64,000 bases of DNA from Flavobacterium sp. 140616W15 (lineage in GTDB: Bacteria; Bacteroidota; Bacteroidia; Flavobacteriales; Flavobacteriaceae): the NCBI RefSeq assembly GCF_003668995.1, contig NZ_CP033068.1, positions 4,774,001-4,838,000 on the forward strand, in the 5' to 3' direction. The notes under the pieces are model-generated. The model did not search any database. It saw only the letters and a program-made list of their open reading frames with translations, and was not told the DNA's origin. How positions within the stretch are numbered: position 1 is the first letter of the stretch; each line of letters begins with the position of its first letter. The translations under genes and the position numbers were made by a program. Below are positions 35,455 to 44,828 of the stretch, one piece after another.

Positions 35455-37329
35455 TTAATGAAAATGATCTTCTTCGATTTCAAATTCGGCATCTTTCTCC
35501 CAAATTTCCATTTCGCAAGGTTTGCAGTTGAATTTCAGTTTGTATTCAAGTTCACCTTGTTTTAATACCAATGGTTCTTTTACTTTAACACCCATTATGT
35601 CTTTTTGGTGTATTGGGCATTTTTTTAATTCGTATTTAATACAATATTTGGTTGTCATTACGCGTGATTTTCCTGGATCCCATTGCAATTCAAATGCTTT
35701 TTCGATTTCGGTTACACCATGACGTTCGTAAAATTTACGTGCCGTTTTGTTTGAAACATTGTACATAAAGTCCAATTTGGTTTCTGGGTATGGATGTGAT
35801 GTTTTTACCAATTGGTGTTCTTCACGCTTATAATTTGCTAAACGAATTTCAGTTAATTGATCGTAAACTGTTCTTCTCATTTCGTTGATTTTTGAAATAG
35901 GAAGGAACCAGTTTTGGGTAAACATTACATTGATTTCATCGGCTGTATAAGGTGTAAAACCTGTTTTTGCCAATTGTGTTTTGATGTTTTCTTCTATTGA
36001 TTCGCCAGTTTTAGTTTGTTCTTTTGAATGTTCTAAAGTAACAACGCTTACATTTCCGTCTTCGTCGGTTGCGATTAATTCAAAACCAGTTTCGTTTTCA
36101 GTAAGTAGTAAAGTGGTGCTTAGTTTACGAACAGCACTGTCTTCTCTTTCTACAATTTTGATGAAAGCAGCGTCGTTATTACGGTAAATAAAAGTTCCGT
36201 CTTTTACTTCTTTTAAAACGTTTGGATATATTTTTCCGTTTTCGGCTTTGTTTACATAAATTCCATCGGCTTCATTGTTTTCGTTGATGAAACAAAGTCC
36301 ATCACCGTTGTTTAACAATTCGCCATTTTCGATTTCGTAAGCGTTTCCGACAGTTCGGATTAGTTTACCAATATATTGTCCTTTTGATTTTGGGCTTTCC
36401 CAAGATCCAATACTATGATTTCTATCGTTTACAAAATAATCGGTGTAACCACGATTAAACGTTCTGTTTAAAGAAGAATCAAAAGTATAGGTACACTTTC
36501 CTGAAGAAGCTTTGATGTATTTGTCATTTCCTTTTGCTTCTAGAAAACTGTCTAGTTTTTGACGTAAAAAAGACACATTGTTTTTTACGTAAACTACATC
36601 TTTTAATCTTCCTTCGATTTTAAAAGAAACGATTCCTGCTTCAATTAAGTTCGGAATTTGATCTGATATATCTAAATCTTTAATCGATAGTAAGTGACTA
36701 TTTTTGATTAATGTTTCTCCGTTTCCGTCGATTAAGTTATAAGGCAAACGACAGTTTTGAGCGCAAGATCCACGATTGGCACTACGTTCTCCGTTTGCCA
36801 CACTCATATAGCAGTTTCCGCTAAATGATACACATAGAGCTCCAGTTACGAAAAACTCTAGTTCAACATCAGCTTCGTCATATATCGTTTTGATTTGATG
36901 TAAGTTTAATTCGCGGGCTAATACCACACGTTTTATTCCTGCATCTTTTAAGAATTTAATTTTATCAGCATCACGATTGTTAGCTTGTGTACTAGCATGA
37001 AGTACGATAGGAGGTAGCTCCATCTCCATGATAGCCATATCCTGAATGATTAATGCATCTACACCAATATCGTATAACTCATAGATCATTTGGCGACAAG
37101 TCTCAAGTTCATTATCGTACAAAATGGTATTCATTACCACAAAAACCTGAGCGTTAAATAAGTGGGCGTATTTTACTAAAGCAGCAACATCTTCAAGAGA
37201 GTTATTTGCATTAGAACGTGCTCCAAATTGTGGTGCACCAATATAAACTGCATCGGCTCCACTATTTATAGCTGCCATTCCTCCAATTAAATCTTTAGCC
37301 GGAGCTAATATTTCGATTTTCTTCTTCAT
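35455..37329 (-). CDS. peptidase U32-family (RlhA/TrhP-type) protein
   Basis: A 624-residue protein of the U32 family. The N-terminal TIM-barrel part opens KIEILAPAKDLIGGMAAINSGADAVYIG; the conserved cysteine stretch CYMSVANGERSANRGSCAQNC is present, and further cysteines occur at the C-terminus (CKPCEMEIW). E. coli members once called collagenases (RlhA, TrhP) are needed for hydroxylation of rRNA or tRNA, probably with an Fe-S cluster. This copy is likely an RNA-hydroxylation protein too, but which RNA it modifies is open. It starts at ATG 37329 and ends at the shared terminator. Confidence 0.88.
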   Translation of the reverse strand: MKKKIEILAPAKDLIGGMAAINSGADAVYIGAPQFGARSNANNSLEDVAALVKYAHLFNAQVFVVMNTILYDNELETCRQMIYELYDIGVDALIIQDMAIMEMELPPIVLHASTQANNRDADKIKFLKDAGIKRVVLARELNLHQIKTIYDEADVELEFFVTGALCVSFSGNCYMSVANGERSANRGSCAQNCRLPYNLIDGNGETLIKNSHLLSIKDLDISDQIPNLIEAGIVSFKIEGRLKDVVYVKNNVSFLRQKLDSFLEAKGNDKYIKASSGKCTYTFDSSLNRTFNRGYTDYFVNDRNHSIGSWESPKSKGQYIGKLIRTVGNAYEIENGELLNNGDGLCFINENNEADGIYVNKAENGKIYPNVLKEVKDGTFIYRNNDAAFIKIVEREDSAVRKLSTTLLLTENETGFELIATDEDGNVSVVTLEHSKEQTKTGESIEENIKTQLAKTGFTPYTADEINVMFTQNWFLPISKINEMRRTVYDQLTEIRLANYKREEHQLVKTSHPYPETKLDFMYNVSNKTARKFYERHGVTEIEKAFELQWDPGKSRVMTTKYCIKYELKKCPIHQKDIMGVKVKEPLVLKQGELEYKLKFNCKPCEMEIWEKDAEFEIEEDHFH

Positions 37330-37470
37330 TTTTAAGACTTTAACATTCTATGGTATTCACGGAAAAAAGTTTGCAAATGTCTTATAAATTATTTGAGATT
37401 GCTAGTGCTGAGGTGACTTTTTTTCGAAATAGTTAAGTAATAGCGGTTGATGATGGTTTATGTTTTTAAT

Positions 37471-37929
37471 TTATTGATGTAAATTCTTGAAAATGTCCCT
37501 TTCCTTTTCATAAAAATAAAATTTAACTCCAGTTTGTCTTACTTCTATGTCAAAATCTCGTTTGATTGAAAAACTTGGTTCAAAAGCTACTGCAAATAAA
37601 ATTTCAATAGCTAATAATGCCCCTGTAATTATGTAAATGAATATTAGTAAACTTCTTTTTATTTTAATTTCAGATATAAATCTATTTATCAAAAATAATA
37701 TTGCTGATAAGACGGTAAAATAAAAAAGAAAATCAATTAAAAATTCCATTATAAAATATTGTTCTGCTAAAGAAGTATGAAATGCAGGTGATTTATAGAT
37801 TAAGGGGAATCCATACATAACAGCATCTGATCCATCGACAATATCAACTATCCACCATTTTGTAAAAAGAATAAATATGATGATTGTTAATGGTAATGTT
37901 AGATTTAATATTGCTTTTTTGTTTACCAT
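37471..37929 (-). CDS. small membrane protein of unknown function
   Basis: A 152-residue protein with hydrophobic segments at about residues 8-26, 62-85 and 94-115, and a charged C-terminus with FYFYEKERDIF. No family is recognised. It lies 38 bases downstream of the barrel-like gene on the same strand and could be co-transcribed with it. Confidence 0.55.
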   Translation of the reverse strand: MVNKKAILNLTLPLTIIIFILFTKWWIVDIVDGSDAVMYGFPLIYKSPAFHTSLAEQYFIMEFLIDFLFYFTVLSAILFLINRFISEIKIKRSLLIFIYIITGALLAIEILFAVAFEPSFSIKRDFDIEVRQTGVKFYFYEKERDIFKNLHQ

Positions 37930-37967
37930 TTTTTTAATTCAAATTTTTATTTGAGATTATCTTTGTA

Positions 37968-38561
37968 TTAATCTATTGGAAAAGTATATCCTAGAGCAAA
38001 TACCCCCGTAGATTGTTTAGCCGTTGGGTGAAAGTAGCCAGAAATACCAATTTCTAGACTTTTATGTCTGCCTACAGCTAATCCGATACTAAATGGGATA
38101 TGTAATAAAATAGTACTTTTATTAAAATTAACGTTGGGTGTAAACGTTTCGAATTTACCTATTGAAGCTCCAATACCACCTTCAATGAATGGGGCTACCC
38201 AAGGTATAGGTGCACAAATACGGACTTTACCTCCCATTAAAAAGGCATTCGTCGTAACTTTATATAGCGGTTGATTTTGCACGTTTTGATTTTTATCAAC
38301 AGATTCAAAAATTGCACCCGCGTATGCTCGTAAACTATACCATGATTTTATTCCTACAATATACTCACCTTGAAGGTATAGTCCTCCTCCCATAACATCT
38401 AATTCATCTTGACTTCCATAGTTCTCGATGTAATAAGAGCTGCTTGATCCATAACCGATTGATGCTTTGATGTAATTGCCAGTTGTTTGCGATTTTGCCC
38501 GATTTGATGAAAATGTTATAAAAATGATAATGATAAATGTTTTTCGGAATAGAGAGGTCAT
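37968..38561 (-). CDS. outer-membrane beta-barrel-like exported protein
   Basis: From ATG 38561 (MTSLFRKTFIIIIFITFSS) a 197-residue protein with a signal peptide. The mature part consists of alternating strands with Gly and aromatic residues (NYIKASIGYGSSSSYYIENY, SWYSLRAYAGAIF) and ends in a hydrophobic strand (VFALGYTFPID), the pattern of small porin-like barrels of the OmpW/OMP_b-brl type. Function unknown. The frame extends upstream to 38585, but the inner ATG gives a better signal peptide. Confidence 0.7.
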   Translation of the reverse strand: MTSLFRKTFIIIIFITFSSNRAKSQTTGNYIKASIGYGSSSSYYIENYGSQDELDVMGGGLYLQGEYIVGIKSWYSLRAYAGAIFESVDKNQNVQNQPLYKVTTNAFLMGGKVRICAPIPWVAPFIEGGIGASIGKFETFTPNVNFNKSTILLHIPFSIGLAVGRHKSLEIGISGYFHPTAKQSTGVFALGYTFPID

Positions 38562-38821
38562 AATTGGATAATTTTTGGTTTGCAATGTTTTGTTAAGACT
38601 AATGTCTGTAACTAATTACTATTGAGTTTTTTTAAGTGCTACAAAGTTTTTTTGGCTAAAATACTAATAAAATAATCTAAAAAGCAATGCTTGCTTGAAA
38701 AGGGATGTCAGAAATTTAGAATTCATGATTTTAGATATGTTATGTTTTATGCTTTTTGTTTTGTAACCTAATGAGTTATAATGTCGTCAGAATAAACATC
38801 AATCATTAAATTAACAATCAA

Positions 38822-39880
38822 ATGAAATTAGTTCTTAGAATTTTTACAGTGATATTTTTAATATCTCATTCTGTTGTTTTTTCTCAAACTTTAGAGAATC
38901 GAATAGATAAATTGTTGAACGAAAACTTTAAGTTAGAAGCGCCTGGTGGAGTTTTTTTAGTTGCGAAAGGGGGTAAAGCAATATATAGGAAAGCTTTTGG
39001 TATGGCTAACTTAGAATTGAATGTTAAAATGCAACCAGATTTTGTTTTTGAAATTGGTTCAATGACTAAGCAATTTACAGCTGTTTCAATTTTGATGTTA
39101 GTTGAAAAGGGTAAGCTTAAATTGGATGATGAAATCACAAAGTTTATTCCTGATTATCCAACTAACGGGAATGGTATTACAATACATCATTTACTAACAC
39201 ATACTTCAGGAATTAAGGATTTTACAAGTATGAAATCAATTAAAAATATCGCTCGAAGTGATTTGTCACCTAAAGAATTAGTTGATTTTTTTAAGAATGA
39301 ACCAGTAGATTTTAAACCTGGGGAACAATTTAAATATTGCAATTCAGGTTACGTTTTGTTAGGATATATTATTGAGATTGCATCGGGTCAGACGTATCAA
39401 GAGTTTGTTAATCATAATATCTTTGAGAAGTTAGGAATGACTGATACTTATTATGCAAGCCATGAGAGAATAATAAAAAACAGAGTTTTTGGTTATCGAG
39501 ATAAAGAGGGGTATATAAATGCTACTTATATCAGTTTTTCTATTCCTTATGCTTCAGGTTCGATAATGTCAAATGTAGATGATATGTTAAAATGGCAAAA
39601 TGCCATTGATGCTAATGTGCTGCTTAATCCTATTTCTACTAAAAAAGTGTTCACCAATTATAAATTAAATAATGGTGCTAATATTGATTACGGATATGGA
39701 TGGCATATAAAAGAGTTGAATGGAAAACTTGTGCGTGAGCATGGAGGTAGTATTTTTGGTTTTAAAGCTATGGGAGTTTATGAGCCAACTGAGCAGATTT
39801 ATGTAATAGGTTTGAGTAATTGTGATTGCAATTCCCCAACCGCATTTACAAGAAACATAACATCCTTATTGATTAATTAG
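38822..39880 (+). CDS. exported serine hydrolase of the beta-lactamase/PBP class C family
   Basis: A 352-residue protein with a signal peptide (residues 1-21, ending FSQ). The active-site SxxK is S80-M-T-K83 in FEIGSMTKQFTA, the YxN motif is in FKYCNSGYVLLGY, and a late HGG motif is in REHGGSIFGF, replacing the KTG box. Family members include esterases, D-amino-acid peptidases and class C beta-lactamases, so resistance should not be inferred. It is related to the serine hydrolase part of the 45.6-47.3 kb gene but lacks the TPR tail. It stands alone and ends at a strong terminator. Confidence 0.9.
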   Translation: MKLVLRIFTVIFLISHSVVFSQTLENRIDKLLNENFKLEAPGGVFLVAKGGKAIYRKAFGMANLELNVKMQPDFVFEIGSMTKQFTAVSILMLVEKGKLKLDDEITKFIPDYPTNGNGITIHHLLTHTSGIKDFTSMKSIKNIARSDLSPKELVDFFKNEPVDFKPGEQFKYCNSGYVLLGYIIEIASGQTYQEFVNHNIFEKLGMTDTYYASHERIIKNRVFGYRDKEGYINATYISFSIPYASGSIMSNVDDMLKWQNAIDANVLLNPISTKKVFTNYKLNNGANIDYGYGWHIKELNGKLVREHGGSIFGFKAMGVYEPTEQIYVIGLSNCDCNSPTAFTRNITSLLIN

Positions 39881-39890
39881 AAGAATAAAA

Positions 39891-39920
39891 AAAGCCTCAA
39901 GAAAATTTCCTTGAGGCTTT
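39891..39920. terminator. bidirectional terminator
   Basis: AAAGCCTCAA (39891-39900) pairs with TTGAGGCTTT (39911-39920), between the convergent serine hydrolase and aminotransferase genes. Confidence 0.85.
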
Positions 39921-39943
39921 AATTTGTATAATTTGAATCTTGA

Positions 39944-41134
39944 TTAAGCTGTTAAAGCTTCTTTGATTCTGCGTAAAGCTTCTTTTAATATGTCTTCGCT
40001 TGTTGCGTAAGAAAAACGTATGCAGTTTGGATTTCCAAAAGCGTCACCTGTTACAGTTGCTACGTTAGCTTCTCCTAAAAGATACATTGATAAATCGTTT
40101 GCATCTTTAATTTCTGTTCCTCTAAGAGTTTTTCCGAAGAAAGAAGAAACGTCTGGAAATACATAAAATGCTCCTTCTGGAACGTTGATTTTTACACCTG
40201 GAATTTCTTTTAATAATCCAACTACTAAATCTCTACGTGTATGGAAAGCTTGTACCATGTGGTTTAATACACTTGGGTCAGCATCTACAGCAGTAATTGT
40301 AGCGCGTTGTGCTACAGAATTTGCTCCAGAAGTAACTTGTCCTTGAATTTTGGTACATGCTTTTGCAATGAATTCAGGGGCTCCGATGTAACCAATTCTA
40401 TATCCTGTCATAGCGAATGCTTTTGCAACTCCATTTACAGTGATTGTTTTTTCTAACATTCCCGGAATTGAACCGATGCTACAGAAAGTTCCTGAAAAAT
40501 TAATGTGCTCATAAATTTCGTCAGCAACAACGTATATGTTTGGATATTTTTCTAAAACTTTTGCTAGAGCTGTTAATTCCTCTCTACTATAAACCGATCC
40601 AGAAGGATTACAAGGAGAGCTGAACCACATCATTTTTGTTTTTGGTGTGATAGCAGCTTCTAATTGCTCAGGTGTGATTTTAAAATCAGTATCTACAGAT
40701 GTTGGAACTTCAACAGGAACTCCTCCAGAAAGTTTTACGATTTCAAAATAAGAAACCCAGTAAGGTGCAGGTAAAATAACCTCGTCACCATCATTAAGCA
40801 TTACTTGTGCAATATTGTATAAAGATTGTTTTGCACCTGTAGAAACTACAATTTGTGAAGGTTTATAATCTAATCCGTTATCTCTTTTGAATTTTTTGCA
40901 GATAGCTTCTCTCAATTCTAAGTATCCTTCTACTGGAGAGTATGTGCTATAATTTTCGTCAACAGCTTTTTTAACTGCTTCTTTAATGAAATCAGGTGTA
41001 TTAAAATCAGGCTCCCCTAAACTTAAACTGATAATGTCTTTTCCTTGGGCTTTTAATTCGCGTGCCAAAGCAGCCATTGCTAAAGTTTGTGATGTCGCAA
41101 GGTTGTTGATTCTGTCTGAAAGAATATGGTTCAT
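39944..41134 (-). CDS. class I aspartate-type aminotransferase
   Basis: A 396-residue PLP enzyme of fold type I. The Schiff-base lysine is K238 in VNGVAKAFAMTGYRIGY, the cofactor-binding Asp and Tyr are in VADEIYEH, and a Gly-rich phosphate site is in STGAKQSLYN. The C-terminal Arg in NCIRFSYA binds the substrate carboxylate. This is the AspB/AspC-like subgroup that acts on aspartate and possibly other amino acids; the precise substrate is not settled. It starts at ATG 41134 and stands alone. Confidence 0.93.
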   Translation of the reverse strand: MNHILSDRINNLATSQTLAMAALARELKAQGKDIISLSLGEPDFNTPDFIKEAVKKAVDENYSTYSPVEGYLELREAICKKFKRDNGLDYKPSQIVVSTGAKQSLYNIAQVMLNDGDEVILPAPYWVSYFEIVKLSGGVPVEVPTSVDTDFKITPEQLEAAITPKTKMMWFSSPCNPSGSVYSREELTALAKVLEKYPNIYVVADEIYEHINFSGTFCSIGSIPGMLEKTITVNGVAKAFAMTGYRIGYIGAPEFIAKACTKIQGQVTSGANSVAQRATITAVDADPSVLNHMVQAFHTRRDLVVGLLKEIPGVKINVPEGAFYVFPDVSSFFGKTLRGTEIKDANDLSMYLLGEANVATVTGDAFGNPNCIRFSYATSEDILKEALRRIKEALTA

Positions 41135-41205
41135 TATAAAATTTTTGAATGTCCTTAATTTTAACTTTAATTAAGGAGGGTTAATTATTAATAGTTTTTT
41201 TTAGT

Positions 41206-42303
41206 TTAAGCAGATAATCCAGGTTTCATTCCTAAGTCGCGTAAATGTTTAAAGTGAGCAACAATAGCACTTCCCATTGTTTTGTATTCGTAATAAGGTA
41301 AGTTGCACTCATTTGCAGTCTCTTTTACAATTTTTGCAATTTTCCCATAATGAATGTGACATATGTTTGGGAAAATATGATGCTCGATTTGGTGATTTAA
41401 TCCACCAGTGTACCAATTTACAATAGCATTTTTAGGAGCAAAATTGGTTGTAGTAAATAATTGGTGTATTGCCCAAGTGTTGTCCATTTCTCCTAATTCA
41501 TTTGGAGATGGATTTGTAGTTTCTTCCACAACGTGTGCCAATTGAAACACGATGCTTAAAATTAATCCAGCTGTATAATGCATTACAAAGAATCCGATAA
41601 GTACTTTCCACCATGTAATTCCAATCAAGATTGGTAAAACAATCCAAATTGATACATATATGATTTTAGTTATAATTAGTGTTGTCCAAAGAATTTTTGG
41701 GTTTTTTGGTTCACCATAAGATAATTTTCTTTTTAAGTAGTTACGCATTTGCTTAAAATCAGTCGTAATGGCCCAATTAAATGTCAATAAGCCATATAAG
41801 AAAACAGAATAATAATGTTGAAAACGGTGAAACTTATGCCATTCTGCGTGTTTTGTAAAACGTATAATTCTTCCAGCATCAAGATCCTCATCATGTCCAG
41901 GGATATTTGTATAAGTATGGTGTAAAACATTATGTTGTACTTGCCAGTTGTAAACGTTTCCTGCCAGGACATAAATTGTTCCTCCCATGAATTTATTAAT
42001 CCAGTTTTTATTAGAAAAAGAACCATGATTTCCATCATGCATTACATTCATTCCAATACCTGCCATTCCGATACCAATTACAATTGATAAAAGGAGCATT
42101 ACCCAAAACGGCATGTCAAGTGTAAGGATTAAAAAATAAGGAGTTAAAAAAACAGCAAAAAGAATAACAGCTTTTAAGTGTAATTTCCAGTTTCCAGTTT
42201 TCTGAATGTTATTCTCTTTAAAGTAATTGTTTACCCGAGAGTTAAGTGTTCTGAAAAACTTCAGATTGTCTTGTCTTGCAAATGTAGGAGCAGTGTTATT
42301 CAT
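41206..42303 (-). CDS. membrane fatty acid (acyl) desaturase
   Basis: A 365-residue integral membrane protein with the three histidine boxes of di-iron desaturases: HDGNH at 89-93, HNVLHH at 124-129 and HQIEHH at 304-309. The HxxHH third box is of the front-end/linoleoyl-CoA desaturase-like type, although no cytochrome b5 domain is fused. Two pairs of membrane helices flank the boxes. It would introduce double bases-type unsaturation (C=C bonds) into acyl chains to tune membrane fluidity; regiospecificity is unknown. It is divergent from rsmG, with a good -7 box upstream. Confidence 0.92.
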   Translation of the reverse strand: MNNTAPTFARQDNLKFFRTLNSRVNNYFKENNIQKTGNWKLHLKAVILFAVFLTPYFLILTLDMPFWVMLLLSIVIGIGMAGIGMNVMHDGNHGSFSNKNWINKFMGGTIYVLAGNVYNWQVQHNVLHHTYTNIPGHDEDLDAGRIIRFTKHAEWHKFHRFQHYYSVFLYGLLTFNWAITTDFKQMRNYLKRKLSYGEPKNPKILWTTLIITKIIYVSIWIVLPILIGITWWKVLIGFFVMHYTAGLILSIVFQLAHVVEETTNPSPNELGEMDNTWAIHQLFTTTNFAPKNAIVNWYTGGLNHQIEHHIFPNICHIHYGKIAKIVKETANECNLPYYEYKTMGSAIVAHFKHLRDLGMKPGLSA

Positions 42304-42322
42304 AATGAAATTAAATAGTTTT

Positions 42323-42330
42323 CAAAGATA
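42323..42330 (-). promoter_or_regulatory. -7 box of the desaturase gene
   Basis: The reverse strand reads TATCTTTG, an exact TAnnTTTG match, 19 bases before the ATG at 42303. Confidence 0.5.
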
Positions 42331-42386
42331 ATTATTATAAATTTTCAATTTACAAAATTGAGTTAAATATTTCAATCGTAAAGTAG

Positions 42387-42394
42387 TACTTTTG
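42387..42394 (+). promoter_or_regulatory. -7 box of rsmG
   Basis: TACTTTTG, an exact TAnnTTTG match, 16 bases before the rsmG ATG. The -33 region has only TTA at 42363. Confidence 0.5.
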
Positions 42395-42410
42395 TTAAAA
42401 AAATAGAACA

Positions 42411-43040
42411 ATGGATGAGATATTGAAATATTTTCCTGATTTGACCGATCTTCAAATCGAACAATTTCAAAAATTAGACTTTTTATATCACGATTGGAAT
42501 GAAAAAATCAATGTTATTTCTAGGAAAGACATAGATTCATTATACACAAAACATATTTTACATTCGTTAGGGATTGCAAAAATCATGAAATTTGAACCAG
42601 GAACTTATGTTCTTGATGTGGGTACTGGTGGTGGATTTCCGGGAATTCCTTTAGCGATACTTTTTCCTGAAACTCGTTTTTATTTGATTGATGTTATCGC
42701 AAAAAAAATAAAAGTGGTTCAAGGAGTTGTTGATGCTCTAGATTTAAAGAATGTTAAAGCTGAACAGCTTCGTGCTGAAAATGTGAAAGGCGATTTCGAT
42801 TTTATTGTAAGTCGTGCTGTAACTAACATGCCTGATTTTGTTTCTTGGATTAAAGATAAAATCAAGAAAAAACACAAACACGAACTTAAAAACGGAATTT
42901 TATACCTTAAAGGTGGAGATTTAACTGAAGAGTTGAAAGATTTTCCTAAGGCAACAGAATATAATTTAACCGATTTCTTTGAAGATGAATTCTTTGAAAC
43001 AAAAAAAGTAGTTCATCTGCCTTTGAAGTTTACAGTTTAA
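42411..43040 (+). CDS. rsmG: 16S rRNA (guanine-527-N7)-methyltransferase
   Basis: A 209-residue SAM-dependent methyltransferase (GidB family) that methylates G527 of 16S rRNA. The cofactor-binding loop is VLDVGTGGGFPGIPLAI, followed by LIDVIAKKIKVVQ and the catalytic-core stretch FDFIVSRAVTNMPDF. KINVISRKDIDSLYTKHILHS near the N-terminus is diagnostic. Loss of RsmG gives low-level streptomycin resistance in other bacteria (known from the family). It is monocistronic, with its own -7 box and terminator. Confidence 0.96.
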   Translation: MDEILKYFPDLTDLQIEQFQKLDFLYHDWNEKINVISRKDIDSLYTKHILHSLGIAKIMKFEPGTYVLDVGTGGGFPGIPLAILFPETRFYLIDVIAKKIKVVQGVVDALDLKNVKAEQLRAENVKGDFDFIVSRAVTNMPDFVSWIKDKIKKKHKHELKNGILYLKGGDLTEELKDFPKATEYNLTDFFEDEFFETKKVVHLPLKFTV

Positions 43041-43062
43041 GATTTATCAAAATGCGATTTAT

Positions 43063-43091
43063 AAAGCCCTGTCTAGATTAGATGGGGTTTT
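43063..43091 (+). terminator. terminator behind rsmG
   Basis: The 13-base arms 43063-43075 (AAAGCCCTGTCTA) and 43079-43091 (TAGATGGGGTTTT) pair, with G-T wobbles, and run into T bases. Confidence 0.8.
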
Positions 43092-43138
43092 TGCTTTTTA
43101 GATTGTTTTACTAAGTTTTGAATACAAGTATAAAGTAC

Positions 43139-43229
43139 AAACACGAATCACACCAATCTTAATAGGTTGACTTTGTTAGAGGAATTAATTTTACAAATGA
43201 ATTAGTGTGAATTGGCGTCATTCGTGTTT
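43139..43229. repeat. gene-less inverted-repeat element related to the 59.5-60.0 kb cassette
   Basis: The left end AAACACGAATCACACCAAT (43139-43157) and the reverse complement of the right end (43211-43229, AAACACGAATGACGCCAAT) match at 17 of 19 bases. The AACACGAAT core is shared with the repeats around the GxxExxY gene. It fills much of the gap between rsmG and the phosphatase promoter. Confidence 0.65.
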
Positions 43230-43290
43230 AAATGGATTTAGAAAATTTATGATTAGGCGACAAGTTTGGTATGATAACAGAAAGATAATT

Positions 43291-43319
43291 TTGTTAGTTG
43301 GTGTATTTTTTTATCTTTG
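43291..43319 (+). promoter_or_regulatory. promoter of the alkaline phosphatase gene
   Basis: TTG at 43291-43293, 18 bases, then TATCTTTG at 43312-43319, 22 bases before the ATG. It fits the Bacteroidota consensus. Confidence 0.65.
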
Positions 43320-43341
43320 AAATACTTACATAAACAAAGTA

Positions 43342-44760
43342 ATGATGGATAGAAGGAAGTTTTTTAGAAATGGCTCTTTATTTACAATTGGAGCAGCAGT
43401 TATGAGTCCTTTTCAGGGTTCGGCTAATATTTTAGATTTAGAATCGGTTAATAAAAATAAGAAAGCAAAAAATATTATTCTCTTAGTTAGTGATGGGATG
43501 AGTACTGGGACATTAAATATGGCCGATTTGTATTTGAACAGAAAAACTGGAAAAGGATCCAATTGGATACAGTTATATAAAGACAATCGAGTTTCGAGAG
43601 CATTGATGGATACTGCTTCGGCTAGTTCTATTGTAACCGATTCATCGGCAGCCAGCTCTTCATGGGGTGGTGGTTTTAGAGTAAATAATGGAGTCCTTAA
43701 TGTTAGCCCTCAAGGAGAACCACATTTGCCTATTTGGCAAAAGTTCAAGAAGGCAGGAAAAATGGCTGGTTGCGTAACTACAGTTCCAATAACTCATGCT
43801 ACTCCTGCTGGTTTTTGTGTTAATAGTAAAAGCAGAAATGCTCAGGATGATATTGCAGAACAATATTTAGATCTTGGTTTTGATGTTATGATGGGTGGAG
43901 GTTCAAACTATTTTAACTCTAGTGTAAGAAAAGATAAAAAGGATATGTATGCTGCTTTTAGCGCAAAAGGATATCAGGTGGTAAAAACGCGTTCTGAAAT
44001 GGAAGCAGCTTCTAACGCTAAGCCTATTTTAGGGGTGTTTTCAGAAGATGGTCTTCCGTATTATGTAGATAGAAATAGCGATAAAACCTTGAAAGAAACG
44101 GTTCCGAGTTTAGCCGAAATGGCTCAGAAAGCTATTAATAGAATGAAAGACCATAAAAATGGTTTTGTTTTGCAAATAGAAAGTGGAAAGGTTGATTGGG
44201 CTGCACACGGAAATGATATTGCAGGTTTGATTAATGATCAAATTGAATTTGATGAAGCAGTGAAAATTGCAATTGATTTTGCTGAAAAAGACAAGGAAAC
44301 GTTGGTTATTATTACTACAGACCACGGGAATGCTAATCCCGGGATTATTTATGGTAAATACGCTAATGAGAATTTTGATAGTGTTCAGAAATATACGCAG
44401 ACTAATGAATGGATTTTAAATCAGATTAAACCTGATTCTTCAATTTCACAAGTAAAAGAAATTATTGAAAAGGCAAATGGACATTCGGTATCAGATGATG
44501 ATGCAAAAACAGTTTTGAGTTATTATGATGGCTTACATAAAGAAGACGGATTGTATAACTACAAAAAATTACCATATAAAGCTTTTGCAGAAATGCAGGG
44601 TAAAATAAACTCTGTTGGTTGGATTAGTATGGATCACTCTGCTGATTATGTTGAATTGGCTATGTTTGGTCCAGGAAGTGAACTTTTAAAACCTTTTGTA
44701 AAAAATACAGATTTGCATTATTTAATGTTGCAAGCGGCAGAAGTAGAAAATAAGTTTTAA
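43342..44760 (+). CDS. Tat-exported alkaline phosphatase (PhoA-type fold)
   Basis: A 472-residue protein opening with a twin-arginine signal (MDRRKFFRNGSLFTIGAAV), so it is probably exported folded with its metals. The alkaline phosphatase fold is shown by VSDGMSTG with metal ligand D51, the nucleophile serine S101 in IVTDSSAAS, HATPAGF in the middle, ESGKVDWAAHGND and ITTDHGNANPG with late metal ligands, and a final His near DHSADYVELA. It should release phosphate from organic monoesters in the periplasm. A second in-frame ATG follows the first directly. It has its own promoter and terminator; no Pho box was searched for. Confidence 0.92.
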   Translation: MMDRRKFFRNGSLFTIGAAVMSPFQGSANILDLESVNKNKKAKNIILLVSDGMSTGTLNMADLYLNRKTGKGSNWIQLYKDNRVSRALMDTASASSIVTDSSAASSSWGGGFRVNNGVLNVSPQGEPHLPIWQKFKKAGKMAGCVTTVPITHATPAGFCVNSKSRNAQDDIAEQYLDLGFDVMMGGGSNYFNSSVRKDKKDMYAAFSAKGYQVVKTRSEMEAASNAKPILGVFSEDGLPYYVDRNSDKTLKETVPSLAEMAQKAINRMKDHKNGFVLQIESGKVDWAAHGNDIAGLINDQIEFDEAVKIAIDFAEKDKETLVIITTDHGNANPGIIYGKYANENFDSVQKYTQTNEWILNQIKPDSSISQVKEIIEKANGHSVSDDDAKTVLSYYDGLHKEDGLYNYKKLPYKAFAEMQGKINSVGWISMDHSADYVELAMFGPGSELLKPFVKNTDLHYLMLQAAEVENKF

Positions 44761-44780
44761 TTTATTTGATTTGATAAAAA

Positions 44781-44826
44781 ATAAACCCCACAGGTTTCAG
44801 AATCATCTGAAGTTTGTGGGGTTTTA
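44781..44826. terminator. bidirectional terminator (CCCCACA type)
   Basis: An imperfect stem between 44781-44801 (AAACCCCACAGG core) and 44806-44826 (TGTGGGGTTTTAT end), between the convergent phosphatase and LytTR regulator genes. It closely resembles the hairpin at 52054-52097. Confidence 0.8.
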
Positions 44827-44828
44827 TA

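Noticed and set aside
38822..39880. Class C beta-lactamase conferring resistance
   Set aside because: The SxxK and YxN motifs are shared with esterases and peptidases, and the KTG box is replaced by HGG, so resistance cannot be claimed.
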